Positions 36,334 through 46,952 of a DNA stretch of 64,000 nucleotides are shown in pieces. Position 1 is the first letter of the stretch; each line of letters opens with the position of its first letter. Below the pieces are notes generated by a model. The model did not search any database and was not told the DNA's origin. It saw only the letters and a program-made list of their open reading frames with translations. The stretch comes from Gracilimonas tropica DSM 19535 (GTDB lineage Bacteria; Bacteroidota; Rhodothermia; Balneolales; Balneolaceae): the NCBI RefSeq assembly GCF_000375425.1, contig NZ_AQXG01000009.1, forward strand, positions 163 through 64,162, read 5' to 3'. The translations under genes and the position numbers were made by a program.

Positions 36334-36349
36334 CGACTCTCCAGAGTCG
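36334..36349 (+). terminator. Weak terminator hairpin after the tandem paralogues
   Basis: CGACTCT (36334-36340) and AGAGTCG (36343-36349) pair around two bases, followed by TTTATG. The stem is short and the T-run is only three bases, so it is a weak terminator at best. Confidence 0.5.
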
Positions 36350-36547
36350 TTTATGAAGATTGCCGATAGATCTTTTCAGTCTTGAGCTGTACATGCCTTA
36401 AAAGCTGGTTGACTTAAAATCATCTCTCCCCTCTGTTTTTAGCTTTGTTAACTATACCACGTAATGGTACTCCAAGCAACATATGAGACTTAAGATATCT
36501 GAGGTAGACCTTGCTAAAGGTTGGTTTTCTTGAATTGTCTCAAAACG

Positions 36548-36702
36548 TTGTCACCCCGAGTCGCGTAATAAATTGAAATAGGATGAGGACATATTCTGCG
36601 AGGAGTATCAAGGTCTGCACCAGCGATTAGGTATTAAACGTTGAGATCCCTCGCATATGAGAAACCAATCCTTGGCAAAATTTCAGTGACTGGGGATGAC
36701 AA
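36548..36702 (-). repeat. Nested inverted-repeat element, copy 2
   Basis: The outer arms are TTGTCACCCC (36548 on) and GGGGATGACAA (ending 36702). The inner arms are GCGAGGAGTATCAA and TTGAGATCCCTCGC, mostly complementary. The core TGCACCAGCGA is the exact reverse complement of the copy-1 core TCGCTGGTGCA, so this copy is inverted relative to 25020-25168. It sits again between convergent genes. Confidence 0.75.
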
Positions 36703-36735
36703 CTTCCGAGTGAACTCACCTCAATAAGATGAGAA

Positions 36736-37785
36736 TTACTTCAGAAACCCTTTTTTCACCAACAATTCGGCATTCAGGATAGCACCACCGGCCGCACCGC
36801 GAATGGTATTATGCGCCATGGCTACAAAGCTGACGTCAAACACTTCCGCTTTTCTAAGGCGACCTAAATGCAGCTGCATTCCATTTTCCCAATCGGCATG
36901 AAGGCGTGGCTGTGGGTATTTCTCTTCTTCATGCAGTTTGTACAATTCTTTCGGAGCAAATGGAAGATCAAGAAGTTCAATTGGATTTTTCCAGTTAGCA
37001 TAAGCTGCTTTTACCTCTTCAATATCTGCGGGTGTGTTTTTGAACTTCACCGTGGCGGAGATCATATGTCCGTTAATGGTAGGGACTCGCGTGGCTGTGG
37101 CTTGAACTGCAAAATCGGGTTTCTTCAGATCGGTTCCTTCCAAAGTGCTTAATAATTTTCTCGCCTCTGGTCCCACTTTGGGCTCTTCCCCGGAAATGTA
37201 AGGAACTACATTTCCTAAAATGTCAAGGCTTGCTACGCCGGGATAACCTGCTCCGGAAACAGCTTGCATGGTCGTTAAGATGAGGCTGTCAATACCAAAG
37301 ACATCGTGCAATGGTTTGAGGGCGATAGATAACGGAACCGCCACACAATTTGGATTGGTGACGATCCACCCGCTTCCGTCTTTACTGAAGGTTTGCGTTT
37401 TGATGAGTTCAGTATGATCCGGATTGATCTCAGGAATGAGTAGAGGAACCGTGGGATCCTGTCGATAATTCTTGGCATTGGATATCACCGGAATTCCTGC
37501 GCTTGCAAAGGCTTTTTCAATGTCGCCTGCCACGGAAGAATCGAGTCCGGAAAAAACGAAATCAACCTTATCAAACTCAGCCGGATCGCAATTCTTGACC
37601 GTCATTTCTTTAACGGATTCCGGCAGCACTACATCTTCAATCCAATTGGCGGCTTGTTTATATTTTTTGCCTGCAGAGCGTTCTGAAGCACCAAGGGCCT
37701 CAATTTCAAACCAGGGATGTCCCTGCAGTAAACGAATGAATTTTTGTCCAACGGCACCGGTTGCGCCTAAGATTCCAACTTTCAT
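36736..37785 (-). CDS. asd: Aspartate-semialdehyde dehydrogenase
   Basis: This 349-residue enzyme reduces aspartyl phosphate to the semialdehyde for lysine, methionine and threonine synthesis. The start is ATG 37785 (MKVGILGATGAVGQKF), which gives the NADP-binding GATGAVG directly at the N-terminus. The catalytic cysteine is C147 in TNPNCVAV, and the general-base histidine lies in TINGHMISA. The sequence is nearer to the archaeal/yeast-type branch than to the E. coli type. A TATTTTTG box on the minus strand at 37826-37833 may be its promoter. Confidence 0.94.
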   Translation of the reverse strand: MKVGILGATGAVGQKFIRLLQGHPWFEIEALGASERSAGKKYKQAANWIEDVVLPESVKEMTVKNCDPAEFDKVDFVFSGLDSSVAGDIEKAFASAGIPVISNAKNYRQDPTVPLLIPEINPDHTELIKTQTFSKDGSGWIVTNPNCVAVPLSIALKPLHDVFGIDSLILTTMQAVSGAGYPGVASLDILGNVVPYISGEEPKVGPEARKLLSTLEGTDLKKPDFAVQATATRVPTINGHMISATVKFKNTPADIEEVKAAYANWKNPIELLDLPFAPKELYKLHEEEKYPQPRLHADWENGMQLHLGRLRKAEVFDVSFVAMAHNTIRGAAGGAILNAELLVKKGFLK

Positions 37786-38039
37786 GATGAGTGAGTTTGT
37801 TTTCAAGTCAAATTTGAGTGAACCTCAAAAATAATCATTCTACACCCTTTATGTGGGATTTTTGTGATACAAATATTCGCTTTTTTTGATGGGTTTTATA
37901 GTGAATGACTTTCAATTTTTTTGCCACGAAATCTCAAAAACACGAAAGGTTTTTCTAACGTAGTTATTTCCAAGAGATAGGTTAGTGATGGATCAAATTG
38001 CGATTTTTTATGTGACACTTCATTATTGAATATTCTTTA

Positions 38040-38063
38040 TTCGATGTTCGATGTTCGATGTTC
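38040..38063. repeat. TTCGATG heptamer array
   Basis: Three exact copies of TTCGATG and a partial fourth, in register. The word is the complement of CATCGAA, so it belongs to the same word family as the GAACATC arrays at 44264, 49016 and 63473. It lies 32 nt upstream of the TATCTTTG promoter box. Confidence 0.85.
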
Positions 38064-38094
38064 AAATCCCCTTCCATTCCACAAATCTGCGTTC

Positions 38095-38102
38095 TATCTT
38101 TG
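38095..38102 (+). promoter_or_regulatory. Bacteroidota-type -7 promoter box
   Basis: TATCTTTG matches TAnnTTTG exactly. Only four bases (CGGC) separate it from the ATG at 38107, so transcription would start at or next to the start codon, implying a leaderless mRNA. Confidence 0.6.
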
Positions 38103-38106
38103 CGGC

Positions 38107-39369
38107 ATGAAATTCATCTACGATAAACTCGAAGCTCGAAATCCCCAATTCTATGCCTGGCTGGTTTTGGGATTATTATTTTTGATCTACATCTCCAGCT
38201 TTGTAGATCGACAAATAGTCGCTGTTTTAGGAACCGCCATTCGGGATGATCTCGGATTTTCTAACACCCAAATCGGTATTCTCTACGGACCTGCATTTTC
38301 ATTGATCTATGCGGTCTGTGGGATCTTCATGGGATGGTTTGCGGATCAGTTTTCCCGAAAGCGAATTATTCTTTTCGGTTTGTTGATCTGGAGCCTGATG
38401 ACCGTAGCCAGTGGATTCGCCAGCTCGTTCGTGTTTCTTATTACAGCTCGATTTTTTGTTGGTGTAAGTCAGTCGGCGTTGAGTCCGGCCGTGTACTCCA
38501 TGCTGGCCGATTATTTTCCTCCCGAGAAACGAGCACGCGTATTTTCATTCTATGCTTCCGGAATATTTGTAGGTGTAGGACTTTCATTCCTGATAGGCGG
38601 TTCAGTTGCAGAAGCTTACGATTGGCGCCAAGCTATGAAAACCGTTGGGTGGCCCGGCATTTTATTATTTCTGATAGGGTTTATATTGATCAGGGAGCCA
38701 AACAGGGTTTCCGGGAAGGGGATGAGATCAGCTGCACGATTTTTTGAGGTCTTGAAATTCATCCTCAACAAAAAGACCGTTCGTTGGTATTTATTTGGAT
38801 TTTCCCTGCTTTCACTAAGTGGCTATACCATTTTGGCATTCATCGGAAATGTGCTAAATGATACGTTTGAGGCTCCTTCGCTGATCTCGCAATACGGATG
38901 GTTCATGTTTGCAACGGGAGTTGGGGTGAATGTCTCTGGTTGGTTGGCGGATAGAATAGCGGTTAAATACGGGGCTGAGAAACGGTTTGTAATGGGAATT
39001 ATAGCGGCTCTTGGCGGACTTCCGTTCTATTATTTTGGGCTGATGGCAGAGTCGGTAATGGTAGCATTTATCCTAATTGGAATCGGAAATGTGATTGCTT
39101 CCTCATACAATGGAGTGGCCGCTGCACTCATCCAGTATTTCGTGAAATCAAATATGCGTGGGATGGCCGGCGCGGTGTATTTATTTGTGATTAGCATTGT
39201 GGGGTTTGGGATCGGTCCGCCGGTAACGGGATGGCTCATCGATACTGTATTTACGGGACTTTATGGGCCTTCCAAAGCCCTTTTGCTGGTATTTACCGTA
39301 TGCGGGGTCTTAGCGACCTTCAGCTTTTGGAAAGCCATGCGGTTTTACGATGAAGATGCAGTTGAATAA
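38107..39369 (+). CDS. MFS transporter, spinster-like
   Basis: This is a 420-residue major-facilitator protein with 12 predicted membrane segments. The start is ATG 38107 (MKFIYDKLEARNPQFYAW); an earlier in-frame start would add a non-hydrophobic leader over promoter DNA. The MFS signature motif A appears as GWFADQFSRKR (loop 2-3). The TM1 start, YISSFVDRQIVAVL, fits the spinster-like branch. The substrate is unknown. A weak stem-loop follows between this gene and katG. Confidence 0.9.
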   Translation: MKFIYDKLEARNPQFYAWLVLGLLFLIYISSFVDRQIVAVLGTAIRDDLGFSNTQIGILYGPAFSLIYAVCGIFMGWFADQFSRKRIILFGLLIWSLMTVASGFASSFVFLITARFFVGVSQSALSPAVYSMLADYFPPEKRARVFSFYASGIFVGVGLSFLIGGSVAEAYDWRQAMKTVGWPGILLFLIGFILIREPNRVSGKGMRSAARFFEVLKFILNKKTVRWYLFGFSLLSLSGYTILAFIGNVLNDTFEAPSLISQYGWFMFATGVGVNVSGWLADRIAVKYGAEKRFVMGIIAALGGLPFYYFGLMAESVMVAFILIGIGNVIASSYNGVAAALIQYFVKSNMRGMAGAVYLFVISIVGFGIGPPVTGWLIDTVFTGLYGPSKALLLVFTVCGVLATFSFWKAMRFYDEDAVE

Positions 39370-39371
39370 AC

Positions 39372-39410
39372 AAAAAAAAGGCAGCCTGAAATTAATCAGA
39401 CCACCTTTTG
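39372..39410. terminator. Imperfect terminator between MFS and katG genes
   Basis: AAAAAGG and CCTTTTG arms, with an inner CTGA/TCAG pair, fold around AATTAA with some mismatches. It lies between convergent genes and could act for both. Confidence 0.45.
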
Positions 39411-39465
39411 AAAAATCATTTGGTGACGGCGCAGAGCATCGCCACCAGTATTTAGTTTAAGTGAG

Positions 39466-41727
<2,262 letters not shown>

Positions 41728-41863
41728 TCACAGAATCTAAAATAAATCAATCCCTTGCTATCAGCCAAATCAATATCCCTTTAATCAGTGATAGGTTTTC
41801 TTTATCAGTAGGGATAGTCCTGTCACCGACTCATTTTTTGCGGTTTATTGAGGAACAATCAGT

Positions 41864-42358
41864 TTAAAAAACAGCAACCAGTTCAATTTCAAAAATGAGG
41901 TTTGCATTCGGGGGGATGTCATCACCGGCTCCGTTTCGTCCGTAAGCATACGATGATGGAATATATAATGTAATACTTCCGCCTTCTTTTATGAGAGGAA
42001 TGCCAACTTGCCAACCCGTGATCAACCGATTTAAGGCGAAAGCGATAGCCCGGTCACTGGAATCAAAAACACTGCCGTCCGACATCAACCGTCCTTCATA
42101 ACGTACGGTAACCTGATCACATAAAGTGGGTTTTCTGCCCTCGCCCGTTTCTTTCACCACATAGCGAATACCGGAAGGGTGAACTTCAGCTTCGATATTA
42201 TTTTCGGAGAGATAAGATTCAATGGCATCAACATCTAAGGCAAGCTGATCCTGGTTGACGGCGGTATTGGGTTCTTGGTCGCATCCATTATTGCGGAAAC
42301 AACCGGAGAGAAGAATGCTGAATAAAAATAAGGCGGCAACAGGTAAGTAAGATTTCAT
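41864..42358 (-). CDS. FKBP-type peptidyl-prolyl isomerase lipoprotein
   Basis: This is a 164-residue lipoprotein. The lipobox LLSGC places the lipidated cysteine at C20. After a linker (about 21-55) the FKBP domain shows VTVRYEGRLMSDGSVFDSS, GWQVGIPLIKEGG and IPSSYAYGRNGAGDDIPPN (active-site rim). It would accelerate proline isomerisation in the periplasm. It lies alone, 160 nt downstream of katG on the same strand. Confidence 0.93.
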   Translation of the reverse strand: MKSYLPVAALFLFSILLSGCFRNNGCDQEPNTAVNQDQLALDVDAIESYLSENNIEAEVHPSGIRYVVKETGEGRKPTLCDQVTVRYEGRLMSDGSVFDSSDRAIAFALNRLITGWQVGIPLIKEGGSITLYIPSSYAYGRNGAGDDIPPNANLIFEIELVAVF

Positions 42359-42537
42359 ACGGAATTTTTGAATTTTGAAGGGCGAAGATAAGCCAAAAAA
42401 ATATACGCTCCAACGCAGAGCTTAGGAGCGAGATAATTGGTTGAGAGCTTGTTTAAAGAAAGAAATATTCGGAATAATTGAAATGGATGACCGGGTTTTT
42501 TCCAATCATCCATCAAAAATATCATCCCACTCAAATT

Positions 42538-43956
42538 CTAAACGTCATTCAAGGCTTCATTCAAAGCCTGCAGGCTCTTCTTCGCATCACCAAAGAACAT
42601 CTGGTTCTTTTCAGCATAAAACAGGGGATTGTCAATACCGGCATAACCAGGGCTTAAACTACGCTTGAAGACGATCGTCCTTTTGGCTTCATCCACATTC
42701 AAGATCGGCATTCCGTAAATGGGGCTACCGGGTTCTGTTTTGGCTACGGGATTGACCACATCATTGGCTCCGATCACCAGCACTACATCCGTGGTTTTAA
42801 ACTCGGGGTTGATTTGATCCATATCGAGAAGCTGATCGTAAGGAACGTCCGCTTCTGCAAGAAGTACGTTCATGTGGCCGGGCATTCGTCCTGCTACAGG
42901 GTGAATTCCATATTTAACCTGAACGCCACGCTCTTCCAGTTTTCCGGCAACTTCTTTGAGTACGTGCTGTGCCTGTGCAACTGCCAGTCCATATCCCGGA
43001 ACTATGACTACTTTTGATGCATAACCCACTTGTATAGCAAGGTCTTCTGCGGTAGTTTCGCGCACGGATTTGTCTCCGGTATCGGCACCAGAGCCTCCTC
43101 CCGAGTCTCCACCGAAAGCTCCGAAGATCACGTTGGTGAGTGAGCGGTTCATAGCTTTACACATGATGTTGGTAAGGATCAATCCGGCAGCTCCAACCAA
43201 TGCACCGGAAATAATGAGCAGGTTGTTGCCGATCACAAATCCTGCCATCGAAGCAGCAATTCCTGAGTAGGAGTTCAGGAGTGAAATTACCACCGGCATA
43301 TCCGCCCCGCCAATAGGAATAACAGAAGTGATGCCGATCAAAAGAGAAAGCCCAAGGATGATCCAGAAAATAGTTTGGTTGGTGGGATCAACAGTGAAAA
43401 ATCCGATTAAAACCAGTACCCCGATCATCGAGCCAATATTGATAACATTCAGCCCGGGAAAGGTAATGGCGTTTCCTGATATAAAACCTTTCAACTTCCC
43501 AAAGGCAATGAAGCTTCCGGTGAATGTGAGTGAACCGATGAAAATACCGAGCCCGGTGGTAACGAGGCTGTCGGGCGTCATGGTCGTAGGATCAACCAAA
43601 CGAGAAAACTCGCCCCAGGCAACCAGTGCGGAGGCTCCACCGCCGAATCCGTTGAAAACGGCTACAAGTTCCGGCATGGCGGTCATGGCTACTTTTTTGG
43701 CCAGAACGGCACCGATCAATCCACCGATCAAAATTCCGGCGATGATCCATTCAAAAGAAATGATCTGCTGATCGAACAGGGTTACTACAATTCCGATGAA
43801 CATTCCCAGCGCCGCAAACTGATTTCCCTTTCGGGCCGTGGCAGGGGAATTCAATAATTTCAACCCGCGAATAAAAAAGAAGGTCGCGATCAGGTAAATG
43901 ATCTGGATAGTATCTGGTAAATAGGGCAGAAAAGCTTCCGGTAAAAACTGACTCAT
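42538..43956 (-). CDS. pntB: NAD(P) transhydrogenase subunit beta
   Basis: This 472-residue subunit of the proton-translocating transhydrogenase contains nine or so membrane helices, then the NADP-binding domain III (about 295-472) with VIVPGYGLAVAQAQH, GIHPVAGRMPGHMNVLLAE and VLVIGANDVVNP. It couples proton flow to hydride transfer from NADH to NADP+. It overlaps the small alpha-2 gene by 4 nt (ATGA), so translation is coupled. The final gene of the three-gene set. Confidence 0.96.
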   Translation of the reverse strand: MSQFLPEAFLPYLPDTIQIIYLIATFFFIRGLKLLNSPATARKGNQFAALGMFIGIVVTLFDQQIISFEWIIAGILIGGLIGAVLAKKVAMTAMPELVAVFNGFGGGASALVAWGEFSRLVDPTTMTPDSLVTTGLGIFIGSLTFTGSFIAFGKLKGFISGNAITFPGLNVINIGSMIGVLVLIGFFTVDPTNQTIFWIILGLSLLIGITSVIPIGGADMPVVISLLNSYSGIAASMAGFVIGNNLLIISGALVGAAGLILTNIMCKAMNRSLTNVIFGAFGGDSGGGSGADTGDKSVRETTAEDLAIQVGYASKVVIVPGYGLAVAQAQHVLKEVAGKLEERGVQVKYGIHPVAGRMPGHMNVLLAEADVPYDQLLDMDQINPEFKTTDVVLVIGANDVVNPVAKTEPGSPIYGMPILNVDEAKRTIVFKRSLSPGYAGIDNPLFYAEKNQMFFGDAKKSLQALNEALNDV

Positions 43957-44249
43957 TTCTCATCCTCCTTTTTCTTGAACATCTCCAGCATGCGGTCGGT
44001 CACCATGAATCCGCCCACCACGTTGATAGTGGCAAACACAATGGCCACAAAGCCGATGATCTGACTTATTTGTGAATCGGTTCCCGAATGTCCGGCGACA
44101 ATGAGTGCACCCACAATGGTGATCCCCGAAATGGCATTAGCACCACTCATGAGCGGCGTATGCAGCGTGGGCGGCACTTTTGAGATGAGTTCGAAGCCGA
44201 TAAAACAGGCCAGAACAAAAATGAATAAAGAAAAAATTAAGGCTGACAT
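43953..44249 (-). CDS. NAD(P) transhydrogenase subunit alpha, part 2
   Basis: This 98-residue subunit is the membrane part that is fused to the alpha subunit in E. coli but separate here. It has three to four helices, with LFIFVLACFIGFELISKVPP, HTPLMSGANAISGI and FATINVVGGFMVTDRML. The three-gene form (alpha-1, alpha-2, beta) is common in bacteria. It overlaps pntB by 4 nt and lies 72 nt downstream of the alpha-1 gene, across a heptamer-periodic hairpin. Confidence 0.95.
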   Translation of the reverse strand: MSALIFSLFIFVLACFIGFELISKVPPTLHTPLMSGANAISGITIVGALIVAGHSGTDSQISQIIGFVAIVFATINVVGGFMVTDRMLEMFKKKEDEK

Positions 44250-44263
44250 GATATTTTAGTTTT

Positions 44264-44319
44264 GAACATTGAACCTCCAACAAGGAACATCGAATTTCGA
44301 AGTTGGATGTTCGGTGTTC
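44264..44319 (+). repeat. Heptamer-periodic hairpin (GAACATC word) in the pnt operon
   Basis: Eight 7-nt words run without a break: GAACATT, GAACCTC, CAACAAG, GAACATC, GAATTTC, GAAGTTG, GATGTTC, GGTGTTC. The first 18 nt are complementary to the last 18 (15 Watson-Crick pairs plus two T-G wobbles and one mismatch). The element fills the 71-nt gap between the alpha-1 and alpha-2 transhydrogenase genes. It uses the same words as the ends of the four-helix-bundle element at 49016-49476. Confidence 0.85.
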
Positions 44320-44320
44320 G

Positions 44321-45442
44321 TTATTTCTTGAGCATGGGGCTGATAATTTCGCCCTGATGCGTGATGGTGGTTTTTAGCAGAATTTCGTCGTCAAAGTTGA
44401 AATTTGGTTTGCCATCTTCCAACAGAAGATCAAGCAACGCATACATATTCTTGGAATATAGTTTACTGGCGTGAAGCGAAAGCTGACTTGGTAAATTGTT
44501 CGGTCCTACGATCTTTACACCATATTTTTCTACGATCTTCCCGTGCTCGGTCAGTTCGCAATTTCCACCATTCTCAGAAGCAATATCCACGATCACCGAT
44601 CCGGGCGACATATCCTTAACCATTTCTTCCTTGATCAAGATGGGAGCAGGTCGGCCGGGAATGAGTGCGGTCGTAATTACAATGTCTGATTTTTTACAGT
44701 GCTCATGAATGGCCTGTCGCTGTAAGTCCTGTTTCTTTTCATCGAGTTCTTTGGCGTAACCGCCTTCGGTTTGTGTGTCTTCATCGCCGAGTTCCACTTC
44801 CACGAATTTGGCCCCGAGACTTTCCACCTGCTCTTTTACCTCAGGACGAATATCAAAAGCTTCAACTACAGCTCCCAGTCTTCGCAAAGTCGCAATGGCT
44901 TGAAGTCCGGCCACACCGGCGCCCAACACCAGGGTTTTTGCCGGTGGAATGGTTCCGGCAGCCGTCATCATCATCGGGAGGTATTTATCGAGCTCATTGG
45001 CTGCGATAAGGGCTGACTTGTATCCGGCGATGGAGCTCATGGAGGAAAGGGCATCCATATTTTGCGCCCGGGAAATTCGGGGAACGGCATCCATCCCCAA
45101 AGCAGAGATATTCTGTTCTTTGAGAAGCTCCACCAACTCAGGATGTTGAAGTGCCCACAAGAAACAGATCAAAACCGTACCTTCTTTTAGTTTCCTGATC
45201 TCTGCCTCGGAAGGCGTTTGGATGGTGAGCAAGATGTCAGATTTGGAGAGAATTTCATCCCGACTTCCGGCTATGGTCGCGCCCGATTCTTTATACTGTT
45301 TATCCGGGAAATTTGATTTCATCCCGGCATCCGGTTCAACCCAAACTTCAAGTTCCTTGTTAATTAGTTGTGCGGTGATTTCCGGTGTAAGTGCAACCCG
45401 GCGTTCGTGTTCTGCTGTTTCTTTTAAAACTCCAACAATCAC
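44321..45442 (-). CDS. pntA: NAD(P) transhydrogenase subunit alpha, part 1
   Basis: This 373-residue NAD-binding subunit begins at GTG 45442: a strong ribosome-binding site, GGAGG (45449-45453 on the complement), lies 6 nt before it, and IVGVLKETAEHERRVALTP is the expected N-terminus. An upstream ATG in frame would add 12 residues without such a site. Further motifs are KSALIAANELDKYLPMM, the NAD-site VLGAGVAGLQAIA (about residues 170-182) and IVDIASENGGN. It lies first in the three-gene operon. Confidence 0.95.
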   Translation of the reverse strand: MIVGVLKETAEHERRVALTPEITAQLINKELEVWVEPDAGMKSNFPDKQYKESGATIAGSRDEILSKSDILLTIQTPSEAEIRKLKEGTVLICFLWALQHPELVELLKEQNISALGMDAVPRISRAQNMDALSSMSSIAGYKSALIAANELDKYLPMMMTAAGTIPPAKTLVLGAGVAGLQAIATLRRLGAVVEAFDIRPEVKEQVESLGAKFVEVELGDEDTQTEGGYAKELDEKKQDLQRQAIHEHCKKSDIVITTALIPGRPAPILIKEEMVKDMSPGSVIVDIASENGGNCELTEHGKIVEKYGVKIVGPNNLPSQLSLHASKLYSKNMYALLDLLLEDGKPNFNFDDEILLKTTITHQGEIISPMLKK

Positions 45443-45909
45443 TTGTATCCTCCATTTTGACTTAACAGCATTTAACATAGTGAATTGAATTTAAATCGCA
45501 AATATAGATGGGAGCGCTTTTTTAGGAGATTTTTGTCTGGGATGCATTTTTCTGGGTTTGGGATACGAATCATGTGACGACGTGACTATCCTCCCTGGAA
45601 GTAATGAGCGAGCTCATTCTTCCTGTCCCTCCGAAGGGACACAGGTTCTTGCTGGTAAAGATCTTTTACACAGGACAAATTTATATGAAATGGCAAGAAT
45701 CTATCTCTCTTTGGAGAGAGACCGATTTCAGCTTTGCTGGAAATCAGAGAGAGCCCAATGGTGACTTTGACTCGTTTTTTTAATTACAAAAGTGAAGAAC
45801 TGATGAACTCAGAATAAGTCTGGTCTATCAATTTCATAGAAAATAAGAGCCACATTTTTGTAAGATAAAACCGTATTATTGTATCAGAATCTAAAGAAAA
45901 GAATTGATC
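45443..45909. other. Divergent spacer between pntA and trxB, rich in hairpins
   Basis: This is a 467-nt spacer. Its middle (45597-45745) holds four consecutive stem-loops, annotated separately. The final 120 nt before trxB are AT-rich, with TTGTAAGATAAAACC and TATTATTGTATC, and probably hold the trxB promoter. A 68-codon open frame across the hairpins has no coding signal. Confidence 0.6.
45597..45745. repeat. Cluster of four stem-loops upstream of trxB
   Basis: Stem A is GGAAGTAATGAGC (45597-45609) with GCTCATTCTTCC (45612-45623). Stem B is TGTCCCT-CCGA-AGGGACA (45624-45641). Stem C is CTCTCT-TTGG-AGAGAG (45705-45720). Stem D is GATTTCAGC-TTT-GCTGGAAATC (45724-45745). Four closely spaced stems suggest a structured RNA or a composite dispersed repeat. 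No RNA family is recognised. Confidence 0.6.
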
Positions 45910-46887
45910 ATGGAAGACATCGCAGGAAAAACATTTCAGGTTGTAATTGTAGGAAGCGGTCCGGCTGGATTGACCGCCGCATTATATGCAGCAAGAGCCG
46001 ATTTAAGTCCCATCGTATTTGAAGGTCCTGAGCCCGGGGGGCAACTCATGACGACCACCGATGTTGAAAACTTTCCCGGCTATCCCGAAGGAGTAATGGG
46101 CCCACAAATGATGCAGGATTTTCGCGAGCAAGCCACGCGCTTCGGGGCCGACTGTCGCTATGGATATGTCACTGATATTGATTTCAGCGAACGACCTTAT
46201 AAAGTCACCGTTGATGAGAAAACAGAAGTATTCGCGCATGCCATTATTGCTTCAACAGGAGCATCTGCAAAATGGCTGCATCTGGAAAGCGAGCAGAAAT
46301 TACGTGGTAAAGGCGTTTCCGCTTGTGCAACTTGTGATGGTGCTTTCTTCCGCGATCAGCACGTAATTATTGTGGGTGGTGGAGATACTGCGATGGAAGA
46401 AGCAACTTTCCTGACCAAATTTGCCAGCAAAGTCACCGTCATTCACCGGCGCGATGAACTCCGCGCTTCCAAAGCAATGCAGCAGCGTGCTTTCAATAAT
46501 GACAAAATCGAATTTATGTGGGACAGCGAACTGATCGAAGTGTTGGGAGATCAGGTGGTTGATGGTGTGAAAGTAAGAAACAGAAAAACCGATGAAGTCA
46601 CTACGCTGGATGATGTGACCGGTGTATTTATTGCCATCGGACACAAACCAAATACGGATCTTTTTAAAGGTGTAGTTGAAATGGATGATGTCGGCTACAT
46701 TCAAACTAAAGGACAATCAACCGTAACCGATCAGCCTGGGTTATTTGCCTGCGGAGATGCGATGGATGCAGTCTATCGACAAGCTGTAACCGCGGCCGGC
46801 ACCGGGTGTAAAGCCGCCCTTGATGCCGAAAAATACTTAGGCGAACTGGAAAGCGAAGAAGCCATCGCCGAATCGCATTGGAAATAA
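45910..46887 (+). CDS. trxB: Thioredoxin-disulfide reductase
   Basis: This 325-residue flavoenzyme reduces thioredoxin with NADPH. The start is ATG 45910 (MEDIAGKTFQ). The FAD-binding GSGPAG lies at residues 15-20, the redox-active pair C139/C142 in SACATCDGAFF and the NADPH-site GGGDTA at 157-162. The C-terminal FAD segment is GLFACGDAMDAVYRQAVTAAGTG. The length is typical of low-Mr TrxB. It ends at a hairpin formed by octamer-like words. Confidence 0.96.
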   Translation: MEDIAGKTFQVVIVGSGPAGLTAALYAARADLSPIVFEGPEPGGQLMTTTDVENFPGYPEGVMGPQMMQDFREQATRFGADCRYGYVTDIDFSERPYKVTVDEKTEVFAHAIIASTGASAKWLHLESEQKLRGKGVSACATCDGAFFRDQHVIIVGGGDTAMEEATFLTKFASKVTVIHRRDELRASKAMQQRAFNNDKIEFMWDSELIEVLGDQVVDGVKVRNRKTDEVTTLDDVTGVFIAIGHKPNTDLFKGVVEMDDVGYIQTKGQSTVTDQPGLFACGDAMDAVYRQAVTAAGTGCKAALDAEKYLGELESEEAIAESHWK

Positions 46888-46901
46888 GTGAAGAGTGAAA
46901 A

Positions 46902-46946
46902 AGTGATGAAGTGAGCAAATTAGTCAACAACGCTCACTTCATCACT
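46902..46946. repeat. Octamer-periodic hairpin between trxB and the DUF4342 gene
   Basis: A perfect 15-bp stem pairs AGTGATGAAGTGAGC (46902-46916) with GCTCACTTCATCACT (46932-46946), with a 15-nt loop. The arms repeat AGTGA/TCACT at a 7-8 nt period, like the element at 22530-22604. It lies between convergent genes and could terminate both. Confidence 0.85.
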
Positions 46947-46952
46947 CATCAC

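Larger units (their letters stand above)
36328..36735. other. Gene-free spacer before asd
   Basis: This 408-nt convergent spacer holds the small terminator-like hairpin at 36334-36349 and a second copy of the nested ~150-bp inverted repeat at 36548-36702. The remaining bases show no open frame with coding signal and no other structure. Confidence 0.7.
37786..38106. other. Divergent spacer between asd and the MFS gene
   Basis: This 321-nt spacer carries a candidate asd promoter (TATTTTTG on the minus strand, 37826-37833), a TTTGCCACGAAATCTCAAAA stretch near 37918-37940 that looks like a dispersed-repeat remnant, a three-copy TTCGATG heptamer array (38040-38063), and the TATCTTTG box immediately before the MFS start. 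No gene is seen. Confidence 0.6.

Noticed and set aside
38026..38106. Upstream extension of the MFS transporter
   Set aside because: It would be encoded by the heptamer array and the promoter box; the family N-terminus begins at 38107.
45558..45764. 68-codon frame across the hairpin cluster upstream of trxB
   Set aside because: It consists of palindromic repeat sequence; there is no ribosome-binding site or coding signal.
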